Source of the DNA: Antedon bifida
Taxonomy: Eukaryota; Echinodermata; Crinoidea; Comatulida; Antedonidae
Direction of reading: 5' to 3'
Assembly: GCA_963402885.1 (NCBI GenBank)
Contig: OY727103.1
Coordinates: forward strand, 11,806,085-11,870,084
Length of the DNA stretch: 64,000 nucleotides
The notes under the pieces were generated by a model. The model made no database searches. It saw nothing but the letters and a program-made list of their open reading frames with translations, and was not told the origin of the DNA. Shown in pieces: positions 14,101 to 25,494 of this stretch (positions are counted from its first letter, which is position 1; every line of letters starts with the position of its first letter). Made by a program: the position numbers and the translations under genes.

Positions 14101-17100
14101 ATCGATAAAGTTATTATTACCTTTGGCAAAAAACATTTTTGTGGCAAATAAAATCATTCAATGGAACTATAAAGTATGGACAACCCTTGATATGCTACTC
14201 GAGTAATATGCCAGATCACAACATGTATTACTGCTCTGCTGAACTGTCAAGAAATGCAGGTAATTAAGTTCATTAAAGTTAGCATAAAAGTAATTCATTC
14301 AATTAAAAATCTTGAAACTGACACATTATAGAATGTGACAAAAGGTAAAAATATTAGAGCGAGTTGAAAAACATATATATAGATTGGAACGTTAATAATT
14401 CTTATGATCTTAATTCATTATTGGACTCGTGAATAAAACAAAACATTTTTGCTGCAAATACAACTATTGGCAAAAATAAAAAATGTTTATTATAAAAACA
14501 GTTTATAGATATTATATTATATTAATATAAGTATTAGACATTTCTGTCGTATCATATTACTGTCTAATTATTACCTTTTTGTTGACAAGGATTACCGGAA
14601 TATCCTGGATCACAAATACAGATGAAGCCGTCCACTTTATTTATGCAAAAACTATTATTTCCACAAGGGTGATAATTACAAGGATCAAAGTCAACTGTAG
14701 AGTTAAGAAGATTATTGATTAGTAACAAAATATCCCCACACCCCAGCAACTATATAAATACGGCATACAGTTGGTGAAATTGTCAGTATCATCACTGGGT
14801 GGTTTGGAATTTTACCATTATTTAGACATTCTGAGATTTAGAATTATGATCAAAGAGAACCATAAACGTTGTAATAATTATTATTATGTAATCCTGGGCT
14901 GGCCATGTTCATTATCTTTTTTTTTAAATCTTTTTTATATTAATACATTGAATATATTGTATCTAGTATTCATTATTACATATTTGAAATAAATGCTTTT
15001 ATATTTTCGTTAATATAACCTTAATGATTTTGTCAGAATCTTTATTTTATTCTTTCCTTAGCATTTGGCTTGAGATTAATTTCATCTAGCTACTTTGATT
15101 TTTCAGAGCATTATGATCGGAAATCGATGTGATTATCTTTTCAAAAAATAGGTGCGCTTAAAATTGTCAAAATTTATTTTCGATGAAATTAGAGTACGTT
15201 TCAGGCAATTTTAGGCGATGTTGTACGCGCACTACGCGTTAAACGTTAATGCGCACTCTTTTTTCCCGATTTCTGTTTTACAACCTTTCTTTAGAAATGT
15301 ATACGTGTTATACGAGCACGTCAAACGTGACAGGCTACGCACGTGTAAGTTAACAAAATAGTGAAAATATGCAAAATTTTAAAATTAATATAGATCGCAA
15401 GAATGCTTGGTGAACCCTATTTTTCATTTCATTTTCTTAAAGCGTATGTTAATTTGAAGTTGAAAATATATACTTTGACAGTGCATCATTTAAAAAAAAG
15501 GTTTAAAGATATCGTCATAGTAAAAAAATATGATTCATTGCGGTAAGTCTTAATCTGTCTGCACCAAAGTGGTTACTGCATAGTAAATACACGGAGGAAT
15601 CTTTCTTCAACTTTTATTCAGGTGTGCATATGGATCGGTGGTCTGTGATCGCGTATATAGCATTCAAGGTACCGAGATCGAGTCTCAACTTGGGAAACGA
15701 AACGAAATAATTGTTTTGCTATGTCCGTATTGTTCGTTCAATTTTATTTCTTAATGTATAAATTATACGCATGATTTTTAATGAAATCTAAAGAAAAAGT
15801 AATGTATTTATTAAACAAGGGTGGTTTATGACATATCGCGGATCGGTAGGATCTTTGACCGGATTGTTGTATTCAAGTGTATATGGCTCAATGAGCAGTG
15901 ATACCGACTATTGTATTTGCGTTGCCAAGATCCTATGGTTCATATAATATTATAAATAATTAAAGATTCTGACAAAATCAGTCAATCAATCAATATATCT
16001 TTTAAAAATCAATAATCTTTATTTAAATCAATGGATATAACCTATAATTCGTCATAGTGACGAATTAAATATTAAATCTAGTTGTTTTGTTATAATTTTC
16101 AAATAATATAATAAACCAATAGCATTACAAAATGGTAATTATTTTGAAAAGCACCGTATATTTATAAATGGTTGATTTCGAACTTACATGCATGGGCATA
16201 ATGTTGACTCCCACTTCCATATGGTCCACTTCCATGAGAGCTGGAAGGTTTACTTAATAGAAAGTTTGCTCCTGTATCAAGAAAATTAGATTTTGATATA
16301 ATTTTAAATTATTAAATTGATGAAAAAGGCCTACTACTACTAATTAATTAAATACATTTAATTCACATATATATTTTAATGTGTTTTTTGCATACATATT
16401 CGAAGCAATTAAAGAAAATAAACATTTTGTCTTCATACCAGGAGGCAACAAATAACGTGCACGTTTACTCCCACTTGTTCTCCTTCCATAATATTTTCCT
16501 GTAAAATGATAAACAGACGTATATTGCAGAAGAAAATACATGACTAATTAACACTTATAAAATGAGCTCGGCATGCAATAACGAGATGATGGTTGGGGTG
16601 CCGCGATAGTCCACATTAGAAATATATAACATGCGGTCGTGTAAACACAGTTTATTAAACCAATGTGTGTTGGTGGTCGTGGTACACCTTGACTGAATTA
16701 TTAAACAATTGACTAATTTACGAGTTGTTTAAGTTATTTCAGTAAGTTCTAATAGAAACTAAGATTACGCGTGAAAATATCCTTACTGTGTAAAATCGCT
16801 GAAATCGCTTTTCATCACTTCTGCTCACTGATTCGCGCATGCGCTAGGCTCTTACAATATTCTTATAAACATGTATTACGCAATGAAATAAATAATATTT
16901 TACTCGCGCAACAATACGGCGATTAGTAATATTCCACAAGCAGTTTCAATACGAAAAGTGTATACATATTATTACCATTGTGTGCATGTTAGCAGGTCAT
17001 TTATATTATTTAACTATTATAACAACAAGATTCTCACAGAAAGTTAGGTTTTTGGTACACCATCGTGTGTTTCCAAAAAGAAATAATTACTCGACAACTG

Positions 17101-20100
17101 AATAATGCTGGCAAGTAAAGATGAGTCAAATATAGTGGCACAGTCTAGGGCGATCGGTCATCACCAGACTGGCAAGGTGTGCACCAAGCCAAACTAGCTT
17201 GCTATTTCATAGTAGGACAAAGCTACAGTTAGCCAAAAACAATGTGTCACTGTCTTCAAAGTGACCTTTTTGTTCCAGTGGGGGACACGTTGTCAACAAT
17301 AAAGTATTTTATTTCGTTTTGGAAACACATGGTGCATTGCAAACATAACCTTACTAGTATTTATTCGCCATTAATAGTATATTTTACTTACTATTTGTTT
17401 TCGTATCTGTACCACTGCTTGTTGGTTGAACAATTTTATCTACGTCTGAAACTATAAACAAAAATATAGTTATAATTCCGTTTCTCAACCTTAATAAAAA
17501 TATTATATATACAATAGCATGGCGTAGCCGCTATGACAAACAATATTTATTTTTAAGTCGTCCAATTAAAAAAGTAAAACCCATTGTTTATCTTACAGAA
17601 TGTTTGTTCTGGTTTTATAACAATAAGCGAAGTCAATGGAGTAACAAAATGATATTCAAGTGAGAGTTGGAGAGCATTTTCTTTTAGTTTATCACGTTCG
17701 ACGTCATTTTCACTTATATTTCTTTTTTGGAGAAGTTCTTTTATCGACAAATACGCCCACAGCCGTTTAGCAAAATCATCCACTGTATGATTATTGAGTA
17801 GGTCTTCTTTTGGCTGAAAATACAGTAGAATGCACATCACATTTATTGATGTTAAGTGCCATTTAAGAATTCCCTAATTAGCAAATTAGTATTTATCAAT
17901 TAGTATGCCTCAGCCTGTCTGAGTGTTATTTAGTGAATACTTTACCTCTGTGTTGATTCTAAGTGGAAATTCCAAAGTAACATCAACAGAATTTGCAGCA
18001 ATCGTCACGTCAAGGATGCCGCTATCTGTTTTTGCTTTCAATTTTCCACTTACGACAATCTCAGTTCCTTGAAAGTAATTAGGAAACGTAGTCTGCGTTA
18101 CGCTATTAAGTTCTACGAAATCTTCTGAGTAGTTGAAAACAATGTTATGGAGGAGTGGAGTTGAAACTTCGTCAAAGAATCCTTTCAACTGAATGCTTGC
18201 AAATGAGTCGTCGTAAATCTTCCTTGCCAGACCGTCATTTTGAAGCGCCAACTTTTCAAGAAATGGATAGTCAACATCATCTCCAAATCCAATGATGAAC
18301 AGAGAACAGTTTCCTTTTATTGCTTGTTTCACATCGGTTTGTATTCTTCCAAATGAAGTCACTCCAGATGTAGGTAAACCATCGGTAAGCAAGATGACCA
18401 TAGAAACACCATTATTCTCACTATCGGTGTGTAGTAGTTCAATGCCATCCATTAGACCACGATGCAAATTTGTTGCTGACAAAAAAAGTAACAAGAACAT
18501 TTACTGGGTTATTTCCATTTTTTTGTTACAATAATGTGTAGCATTGTTAATGGTACTGCGTCTAGTTTGCCTCAGAAATGACTTTCATATTCTGTGCACG
18601 TCATTTCCAAGGCAAAACAACGCTTCTGTTAAAATAATAACTTTTAGTAAAATTGTTTAAATTATTCAAAAATTTAATTTTTGCTCAAATGGAACGGCAG
18701 CAATATTAACCAACAATAGAAATAAAATATATTAAAATCAGATTTTTTTAGTCTTCTTAATCAACGTTAAAAGTATAATTTTTTTCCTTCTATTTTTATC
18801 CAATATTTTTTTTAATTAATACTGATAGTGTTTCTTACCCTTTTATATTATTTATTTTTGTTTTTATTTTTCAATTTATTTTTCTTTCAAAAAAAAAATT
18901 ATCTAACAATGTGTTAGTTCTTGTTATATACTTAAATTTATGTATTGCGCATTCAGACCCTTATTGTATGCGCTATGAACTAACTTTATTAATCCACACA
19001 ATAGGCAGTATTGATCCTAAATTTTTATCATCATTATCTTAACTATTTTCATTATACACACATTACGGTTACCGATTATTTCTCTTTATTTTCTATTTTG
19101 TTATAATCATTTTTCTTACCTCCTTTGGCGCCAAACGACTCTATAAAGTTCTTTCCATTTCCAATATTTTCGGGGCTTGCCTGTTTCAGATTATCTTGCC
19201 ATTTTCTTGTATTTCCGCTAAATTTCACAATATTAAAAAAGTCAACTTCTCTCAAGTCATCCAAAATTGTGTACATGGCTTGCTTGGTTTGTTGTATCTT
19301 CCGTCCATACATTGATCCACTGACATCAATAACAAACACAACATTCTTACGAACTACTGGTAGGCCTTCAGGTGAAAAGTAATGAACAAAGTAGCCATTC
19401 ACAATCTGAAACAAATAAATGATACAAGATATAAGTCTACTTTATTGTCAAAATCTTACAATTTTGAGATATGTTTTGTATCTTATAAGAATCATTACAT
19501 AATACAAAGTGATTAATATTGAAATAAATGATAATACAAGTTACTTTCTTTTAAGATATAATATATATAACACCTAACTAAATTCCTGTCATTAGATTGG
19601 ACGATTGTGGGTCATATGACGTGCAATAGTACGCACTATTTAATAATCGTTAAATAGTTTCCTTTTTCTTTTCTTTTTTTACAAGACTTGGATTCGTTGG
19701 AAAAAAGAATTAGCCTACAGTAGATCAATGTGAATCAAATGTAGGTCTAGGCCTACCTTTTATTAATTCTGATTCAAATGCCAATCTGATTCAAATTTAA
19801 AACAAATAATGAATGTTTCTATTCAATCATTCAATTCAACATTTATTTCGATCAAACATCAACATATATGTACATTACTAAACAAATAAAACAAAACAAA
19901 ACGTATTATTTGGTCAGGGAACGATAGATACTCAAACAAGTTCGTCACTGTCGCCTTTATTATTTTTTAATTTCCTCATACCGACACAATATTTATTTTC
20001 TTTGCATTGTATCAATACATTTTAATGACATGGAGAGTGGTTACTGTTATTCTGTGAAAGAACGCATATATAATTATATAAATAGAATTTTTACCAAAAC

Positions 20101-23100
20101 TTCTTCAATACTGTTTTAACTCTTTACCTGTAGTTCACCTCCGTTTTTCGGGTGAGCAACGTCGTACCAAATGACAAAGTCACCGTGAATTCCATCTTCC
20201 GATTGCTGGCGTTGTTCTTCTATAGTCGGTGCGTATTTTACAAAAGCTGTTGTATTTCTGCGTTTAAGCTGTATTTCGCCAACATTGTATTTTGTCATTT
20301 CATTTTCTTTGTCTTGACGTTCGACCCAACTTGAATTCACTTCTAACAAGCCCTGTATCTCAATGATAACTACCTCTACTCTCATTTTCTTTACAATCTG
20401 TTTTGTAACAAGAAATACATTTATAGTGTATATTGTTTTTATGAATCAAAAGGCAAATTACTGAAAAAATGACAATGCTGTGGGTATCATTGGCTGGATC
20501 TTAATAGAGATACAAAAAAAAAGCGAAAAGCTAAATCAAAACAATAAAGTAAAACAGCCAGAAAAATTAGCAGAGCTTTCGGGCAACACTAGCCCTTCAT
20601 CAGTGCAAGTTTTTATGTTTAGATGTTTACATCATATATAATGTGTAATAAAGTTTTCCTATATTATCTACATAACTGAAATGCTCTATTCAGAGTTTAC
20701 AATAGGAAAAAAAACTTATCTAACCTGACCCGGGCTAATACTTGTTCGATGCTCGAAGTAACCATGCTTACGCCTCAGCATCTCTTGATATATCAGTTCA
20801 AACGTAACAGAGTTTTTTTTGGCTACATTTACGGATACCGTGAAATCATTTTCCGATCTAAAAAATAAGAATAATAATATATTATCATTTTATTTTGCTT
20901 TTAGCTTTATAAAATCAATAATGAATACAAATGAATATCAAATAAAAAGTTTAATGAAAAACACAGTTTTTATTTTACAGCGAAAAGGAGATGCGTTTTA
21001 TAGACATACTTTTGCTTCACATGGGCTGCACTTTGACCCTTACTTCTGGCTTCTTGATATAAATGTGTAGCTACTTCTTTCTCTTTTATTTCTGCTGGAT
21101 ATACAACGCCGTCTATTTCCCTAAAAGTTGTGAATAAAAATAGTGTGTGTAGTAAAAAAAAAAGTTTATCGTAACAACTGATTAAAATACATATTGAATT
21201 GTAACGCTTTTAACAAAAATAGAAAATAAGAAACCTAGAAACTGATTTTGGTTTGGTCTATTATTTCAGTTATCTGTTAAGCTAATAGCTTATAGATAAC
21301 TAAAAACACAATGAAATAACTATGCCTGTGAAGCAAAGTTCTTGCAGAAAAAAATGTTTAGCTAGGTATTGACAATCAGGTTATAACTACCAGTAGGCCT
21401 ATCAACTTTGTAATTTGTTTTATATTTTAAGTGATAATATAAGATATATACAGTAACATATACTTACATTGAAAAATTAGCAATAAATGCTTCCCCTGGT
21501 AGAGTAAAGAGGAAGACGGCTTCTGCTGCGTTGTTGTCAGCATGATTGCTCAAAATACTGGTGACTGTGGTACTAGAGAATCTAGACGTCACCGAACTCT
21601 TTATATGTAATTTAGTGATTTCAGGCTTGATCTATGAAAGAGTTTGATTATATAAAAATATGTGCAAGTTAGAGTAGTAGAGTAGTTACAACTTTTGTTT
21701 ATGCTGATGATGATAGCAGGTAAAAAAATGATCATATTCGGCAATTAAAAGTGAATCTCTTTTAAATATTGCTATATACCAGCGTAATTCAGCCCTGTAT
21801 GGACTATGCTATATCTCTGTGTGGGGAAAAAATAAACATATTCTTTTAAAGTTACAAAAGCGTTCCGCTGGAGTTTATAATAAGTTTGACTTCAAAAACT
21901 ATCGTGGGATTGATATTATTAAACAAAATAAATGCAAATTGCTAGATGAACGTAGAGACAACGCTCTTGCATGTATTATGTACAAAAGTACTGTATACAT
22001 GGTATTGCAGCACCTCCGTCTGTGCAACGATATTGAAATGGTTTACGACCAACATGGATACTCTACGAGATATTCCCAATCTCTGAATGTTATACCACAT
22101 ATGCCAACTTGCTTGTTAATGAAAGGATCGCTAAAGATTGCGAGGAGCTAAAGCTTGGAATAAGATGTCTGTAAAAATTCAAGATAGTTTGTCTGTAAAT
22201 AGTTTTAAAATTAATTATAAAAAGCATTTCTTAAAAAAATAATTGTATTTCCACACGTATTATTAATAACGTTCTATATTCACTGATTTTTTTTCGTTTT
22301 GGATTTTTTGAATTTCTTGTGTTTCTTTTAAAGTTGTTTCATTGCAGGACCATATTGAAAAACAGAAATTTTGTGATCTTTTCTTTTCTGAATTATGTTA
22401 TCCTGCCTAAATATGTTTTAATAAATAAAATAAATAAAAGTAAAAACACTCGTGTAACAAACTTAGAGGAAATGTCAACGCCTTTCCGTTTGTACACAAA
22501 AAGCTTTGTTGAACTTCCGAAATAAGGTACTGTAAACTATACTGGAAATAAAATAAATAGCGATCCAACTAATTGGAATTTTCAGATAATCTTAAAAAAG
22601 GAGTTATTAATAGATTCAAAATGTGCATGTTATTACACAAATTTGCATTACATTGTCTATTTCTATTTTATTGCTATTTATCAATTTGACGGTACGCGCA
22701 CGTTTGTCGTACATTTAGTGTTAATGAAAAAGACTGAAAGTCTTCCATACGTGATCTTACGGCATAATACACACGCAGGTACGCGCGAAACTTATTATGG
22801 GTACGCGCGAAACTTATTATGGGTACGCCATTCTTTGATATCATGATGCAGTAAGTTTACCTCCGATATGAATTATACATTTTTCAAGTTTCATTGAAAA
22901 AAAGTTATTTTGAATTTAACTTAGAATTTCCTAAAATTCTGACGTCAAAATGACTGGCCACACAACTTCAGATAAAGATGTATGTTTATTATTTGAAGTT
23001 TTGGAACCGCTAGTGCACCGTTTGAAACTTACGTGTGTTGCAATCGCATCTACTTCTCTTTTCACTCTCTGTAATAAAATGTAAATTCATTCCTTACATC

Positions 23101-23304
23101 CTTTTTATACAAAACGAAACATACATAATAAAACGAATGTAATAATTAATAACATAAAAATGAAATTCCTACTTCCAAAGGTGTGTCTGTTTCGTCAAAA
23201 TGATTCTGTTTCATGCTAAGGACGGCTAGTACAGCAGTGCTATAATCCACAAACCAGGTGGCGATCAGTGCCAACATCAAACCAAGAAATAAATTCATTT
23301 TCAT
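8170..23304 (-). CDS. ITIH-like: Inter-alpha-trypsin inhibitor heavy chain (ITIH)-like secreted protein, complete
   Basis: Twenty exons (minus order): 23304-23173, 23068-23033, 21631-21468, 21120-21010, 20857-20725, 20397-20128, 19405-19120, 18475-17946, 17813-17597, 17445-17392, 16498-16439, 16271-16188, 14694-14575, 14039-14013, 13859-13833, 12010-11984, 11533-11507, 10296-10183, 9334-8984, 8393-8170. They sum to 2994 nt, 997 aa plus TAG, with every phase consistent. Order: signal peptide (MKMNLFLGLMLALIATWF), furin-like RVKR (45-48), VIT domain (~57-190), VWA domain with MIDAS motif DVSGS at ~309 and later LLTDGLPT, the helical LWAYLSIKELL region, a linker with one EGF module and four mini-exons (~627-768), then the ITIH C-terminal domain (~769-997) ending CWFADNNGMGLIDG. 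Vertebrate ITIH chains are secreted, coupled to chondroitin sulfate and passed to hyaluronan. The canonical DPHF at the start of the C-terminal domain is here GDNQYLVRIP, so that coupling may not occur. ATG directly follows a TTCAG acceptor, implying a 5' UTR exon. Confidence 0.93.
9535..9605. repeat. Degenerate AACCTAACC-type simple repeat
   Basis: Inside the intron between ITIH exons 19 and 18 lies a short irregular run of CCTTAACCTAACC-like words. It resembles telomeric or simple satellite sequence only loosely and has no other support. Confidence 0.35.
11507..14039 (-). CDS. ITIH-like: Array of four 27-bp mini-exons in the ITIH-like gene
   Basis: Four exons of exactly 27 bp at 14039-14013, 13859-13833, 12010-11984 and 11533-11507, each with an AG acceptor and a GTAAGT or GTAGGC donor, all phase 1-1. 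They encode nine-residue Thr/Glu/Gln-rich repeats: ATIQTIQET, ATIQTTQIT, ATSEPTQET and ANSRTTKET. Flanking intron sequence of the first two is also similar, so whole exon-plus-intron units were tandemly copied. The peptides would extend a hydrophilic, probably O-glycosylated linker between the EGF module and the C-terminal domain. Confidence 0.8.
12450..12545 (+). mobile_element. LINE/SINE 3' tail fragment
   Basis: In the ITIH intron between 12010 and 13833. The words GCGCTATATAAATCCAGGAT followed by (ATT)n match the usual 3' terminus of CR1/L2-like LINEs and their SINEs. No coding sequence remains attached. Confidence 0.55.
12868..13012. repeat. Short direct duplication, GGCCGTACGTC motif
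   Basis: The word GGCCGTACGTC followed by (A/C)AAACTAC and GACGG occurs at about 12871 and again at about 12970, within a single ITIH intron. It looks like two degraded copies of a small repeat. No coding or RNA feature is evident. Confidence 0.4.
13219..13336. mobile_element. Small foldback/MITE with AGTCGCG ends and (CCGA)n core
   Basis: Begins ACAAGGTCATATAGATGGCTG, then GCAGTCGCGTGC, a (CCGA)n run, ACATTGTGAGCTGTAGAGTCGC, and closes with ACACGCGACT. The AGTCGCGTG/CACGCGACT pieces are inverted. A second copy with the same order of parts is at 26445-26567, which defines this as a dispersed family. Confidence 0.65.
13521..13790 (+). mobile_element. CR1/L2-like LINE 3' fragment in an ITIH intron
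   Basis: An ORF of 61 codons contains CSFAVAGLKIWNRLPSHIKH, the typical C-terminal end of CR1/L2-type reverse-transcriptase polyproteins. It is followed by a short 3' UTR with GTGCGCTATACAAG and an AATAATAAAC tail. It is antisense to the host gene and 5' truncated. Confidence 0.8.
14575..14694 (-). CDS. ITIH-like: EGF-module exon of the ITIH-like gene
   Basis: A 120-bp exon, phase 1 at both ends, bounded by CTCTACAG and GTAATA. It encodes one EGF-like module with six cysteines spaced C-x4-C-x5-C-x8-C-x-C-x8-C (DPCNYHPC ... FICICDPGYSGNPC). Being phase-symmetric, it can be gained, lost or skipped without shifting frame, which is the classic way EGF modules are shuffled. It sits between the VWA part and the C-terminal domain, a position where the vertebrate ITIH proteins I know have no EGF domain. 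Confidence 0.85.
15490..16078 (+). repeat. Dispersed repeat, copy A, with a ~340-bp internal insertion
   Basis: 15510-15660 (ATATGATTCATTGCGGTAAG ... GGTCTGTGATCGCGTATATA) and 16003-16075 (AAAAATCAATAATCTTTATT ...) match two adjacent parts of an inverted copy at 48260-48480. There the two parts are contiguous, so ~340 bp at 15661-16000 is inserted in this copy or deleted from the other. It lies in the ITIH intron between 14694 and 16188. Confidence 0.7.
19586..19670 (+). repeat. Dispersed ~85-bp repeat
   Basis: The stretch CCTGTCATTAGATTGGACGA then TTGTGGGTCATATGACGTGC resembles 54118-54200 in the ABCC gene. Both are in introns. Probably fragments of a MITE family, but the ends are not resolved. 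Confidence 0.55.
20460..20640 (-). mobile_element. Dispersed retroelement piece with a hammerhead-like core
   Basis: On the minus strand this ITIH-intron sequence reads CACTGATGAAGGGCTAGTGT, then TGCCCGAAAGCTCTGC, then TTCTGGCTGTTTTACTTTAT, then words like GGATCCAGCC..TGATACCCACAGCATTGTC. The parts CTGATGA + GGGC-loop-GCCC + GAAA have the layout of a hammerhead ribozyme core. Related sequence occurs at 51768-52490 in an ABCC intron. Such cores are known in Penelope-like retroelements; assignment to that class is inference. Confidence 0.55.
21745..22445 (+). mobile_element. LINE reverse-transcriptase C-terminal fragment in ITIH intron 2
   Basis: Open frames give PCMDYAISVWGKNKHILLKL, a segment around RRDNALACIMYK, and then, after a frame break at ~22150, AKAWNKMSVKIQDSLSVNSF. 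This is the order of motifs at the end of a Jockey/CR1-like RT polyprotein (QPCIDYC.SVWG ... A.ilWN.Lp). An (AAATA)n tail lies near 22422-22440. It is antisense to the host gene, 5' truncated and frameshifted, so non-functional. Confidence 0.75.
22541..22880. repeat. Duplicated block, copy 1 (partner at 23999-24235)
   Basis: From GGAAATAAAATAAATAGCGA through GACTGAAAGTCTTCCATACG to ATGATGCAGTAAGTTTACC, this block matches 23999-24235 in the same orientation. Copy 1 has an extra ~60 bp after ATTCAAAATGTG and an internal duplication of a 21-22 bp unit (GTACGCGCGAAACTTATTAT). The two copies flank the first coding exons of the ITIH-like gene. Confidence 0.85.
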
Positions 23305-23784
23305 CTGAATATAATAATAATAAATTATAAGAATAAAGTTTTCTTCAAATGCTACAAAAATACTATAGATATAGATTCGATACGTTCAATTCTAAATTGC
23401 TAGGGATTGTATACTTGCAATTTGATTGGTCAATTATGCATCACGTGTCATTTTGAATTTGCCCTATCTAATGAAAAAGTGATATCTAATGGTGATAATG
23501 AACGGCGCTAATGCACGTTTAGCTTTCAGTAAACACTTTGAGAATGTACGTTTGTGTATATAACTGTTCTAATCCGCGTTTAAAGTTGAAGCACTGTTTT
23601 CTAATGGTCAAGTTACCAGGCCTAGCATTCATTAATGATTTACGATGGATAAATTGAATAAAATTAGGTGTGTGTGTGTGTGTTATAAAATAAATAATGA
23701 ATGTTTTGTATTTGTTGAATGGAGAATAAACATTCATTACCTGTTTTCTCTTCGAGTCTATATTGATCATCCAATATATTAAAA

Positions 23785-24320
23785 AAAACTTACATCCTAT
23801 CTCATCTATTATTTTTAAATCTTACAGTAAAATAATAATGTTCGTAGTAGGCAAGCACACTATTATTTTCAGATAAAAGTACAAATAAAAAACTAGTTAA
23901 TATTTCAACACACCTGAGTGTATCCTTGCCATTAAAACTAACAAAATCACAGGCCGCAATTTGTAGTAGAGAAAAATGCTGTAGTCGTGTTAGATCATTT
24001 TGGAAATAAAATGAATAGCGATCCAACTCATTGGATTTTTCAGATAATCTTAAAATAGGAGTTATTAATAGATTCAAAGTTTGACGCGCACGTTTGTCGT
24101 ACATTAGTGTTCATGAAAAAGACTGAAAGTCTTCCATACGTGATCTTACGGCATAATTCACACGCAGGTACGCGCGTAACTTATCATGGGTACGCCATTC
24201 TATGATGCAGTAAGTTTACCCCCGATATGAATTATAAAAAAAACTTACATCCCATCTCATCTATTGTTTAAAAAAAAGAAAAGAAAGAAAAATGCTGTAG
24301 TCGTGTTAGATCATTTCTCT
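23785..24320 (-). promoter_or_regulatory. Possible duplicated 5' untranslated exon/promoter region of the ITIH-like gene
   Basis: The ITIH ATG lies immediately after a good acceptor (ATTATATTCAG), so an upstream untranslated exon is expected. On the minus strand a strong donor AGGAT|GTAAGT ends at 23794, and a copy of the same donor context (GGGAT|GTAAGT) lies near 24248. The word AAATGCTGTAGTCGTGTTAG also occurs twice, at ~23973 and ~24288. This fits a duplicated first exon with two possible start regions. No transcript evidence is available. Confidence 0.35.
23999..24235. repeat. Duplicated block, copy 2 (partner at 22541-22880)
   Basis: Direct-repeat partner of 22541-22880, without the extra ~60 bp and with only one unit of the GTACGCGCG word. 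The two copies are ~1.4 kb apart and bracket ITIH exons 1 and 2. Confidence 0.85.
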
Positions 24321-24321
24321 T

Positions 24322-24792
24322 ACAGACAATCTTTTAACTAATAATATTCTCACCATCCAACTAATAAACATTCATTAATTGTGCAATATTCTACTTACCT
24401 TTAGAGGCCCACTGACACAATAAATAATCGTCAGGAGAGTATACATTATATATTTATTTTGACTAGCCAATAGTATTTGAAAATATAATGTATTATTAGG
24501 AAACGATAATACAACTCCAGAAGTAATTTACAAACTTAGCACTTTTGTTCACTTCCGATCATATGCCTACTTGAACTCTTTCACGTTTAAACAAACATCC
24601 GATATAGGTCTATATTGAAAGCAAACACAATTCAAAAAGAAACTTTAATTTAGTGAATTTAAATATTTGAAAAATATGATTTGAAAAAAAAATTGTAATA
24701 AACAAGGCCTAAGTGTTGTTTACACTATTGCACAAATAATGAATGTTTATTAGTTGGATGGTGAAAATATTATTTGTTAAAAGATTGTCTGC
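24322..24792. mobile_element. MITE-like element with ~67-bp inverted repeats
   Basis: 24322-24389 (ACAGACAATCTTTTAACTAA ... GTGCAATA) is the near-perfect reverse complement of 24726-24792 (TATTGCACAA ... AAGATTGTCTG). The spacer of ~335 bp has no coding capacity. No target duplication was resolved. Confidence 0.65.
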
Positions 24793-24929
24793 AAAAAGAT
24801 TGTAAAGCAATGTAGGCGTAACAAAAAACACTAGCAACAATTTTCCATTTTCCAGCAGATCTACATTAGTAGCCTATTTTAAGGAAAATAAAAATCGTGT
24901 TAAACAGAAACTAGACATAATATATTGCT

Positions 24930-24979
<50 letters not shown>

Positions 24980-25453
24980 CAATGATGTTGCGTAGCACTG
25001 TGTAAATTATATATAAATCATACTGTAAATTATAGAAACAGTGCTCATATTCGGAACATGATCTCATAATCGCGTCGAGCATAGCTCATTGGCGAAAGTT
25101 CCATATTTTTTAGTTGTATGAAAAAATGTCTCTGGCGGGATTCGAACCTGCAACCTCTCGCTTACAGGGCGAGTATCATACCTTATCATACCCTCACAAT
25201 CAGTGATTGTGAGGGCGTTTGTTGTATGAGAGAATGTATCTGGTGGGTGAAAATCTGTGATAATACCATACATGGCTCTGTGGTCTAGTGGTATGATACT
25301 CGCCCTGTAAGCGAGAGGTTGCAGGTTCGAATCCCGCCAGAGACATTTTTTCATACAACTAAAAAATATGGAACTTTCGCCAATGAGCTATGCTCGACGC
25401 GATTATGAGATCATGTTCCGAATATGAGCACTGTTTCTATAATTTACAGTATG

Positions 25454-25494
<41 letters not shown>

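Noticed and set aside
25274..25344. Functional tRNA-Thr gene
   Set aside because: C at position 33, an acceptor mismatch and a T-stem mismatch, and location in a palindrome argue for a tRNA-like pseudogene.
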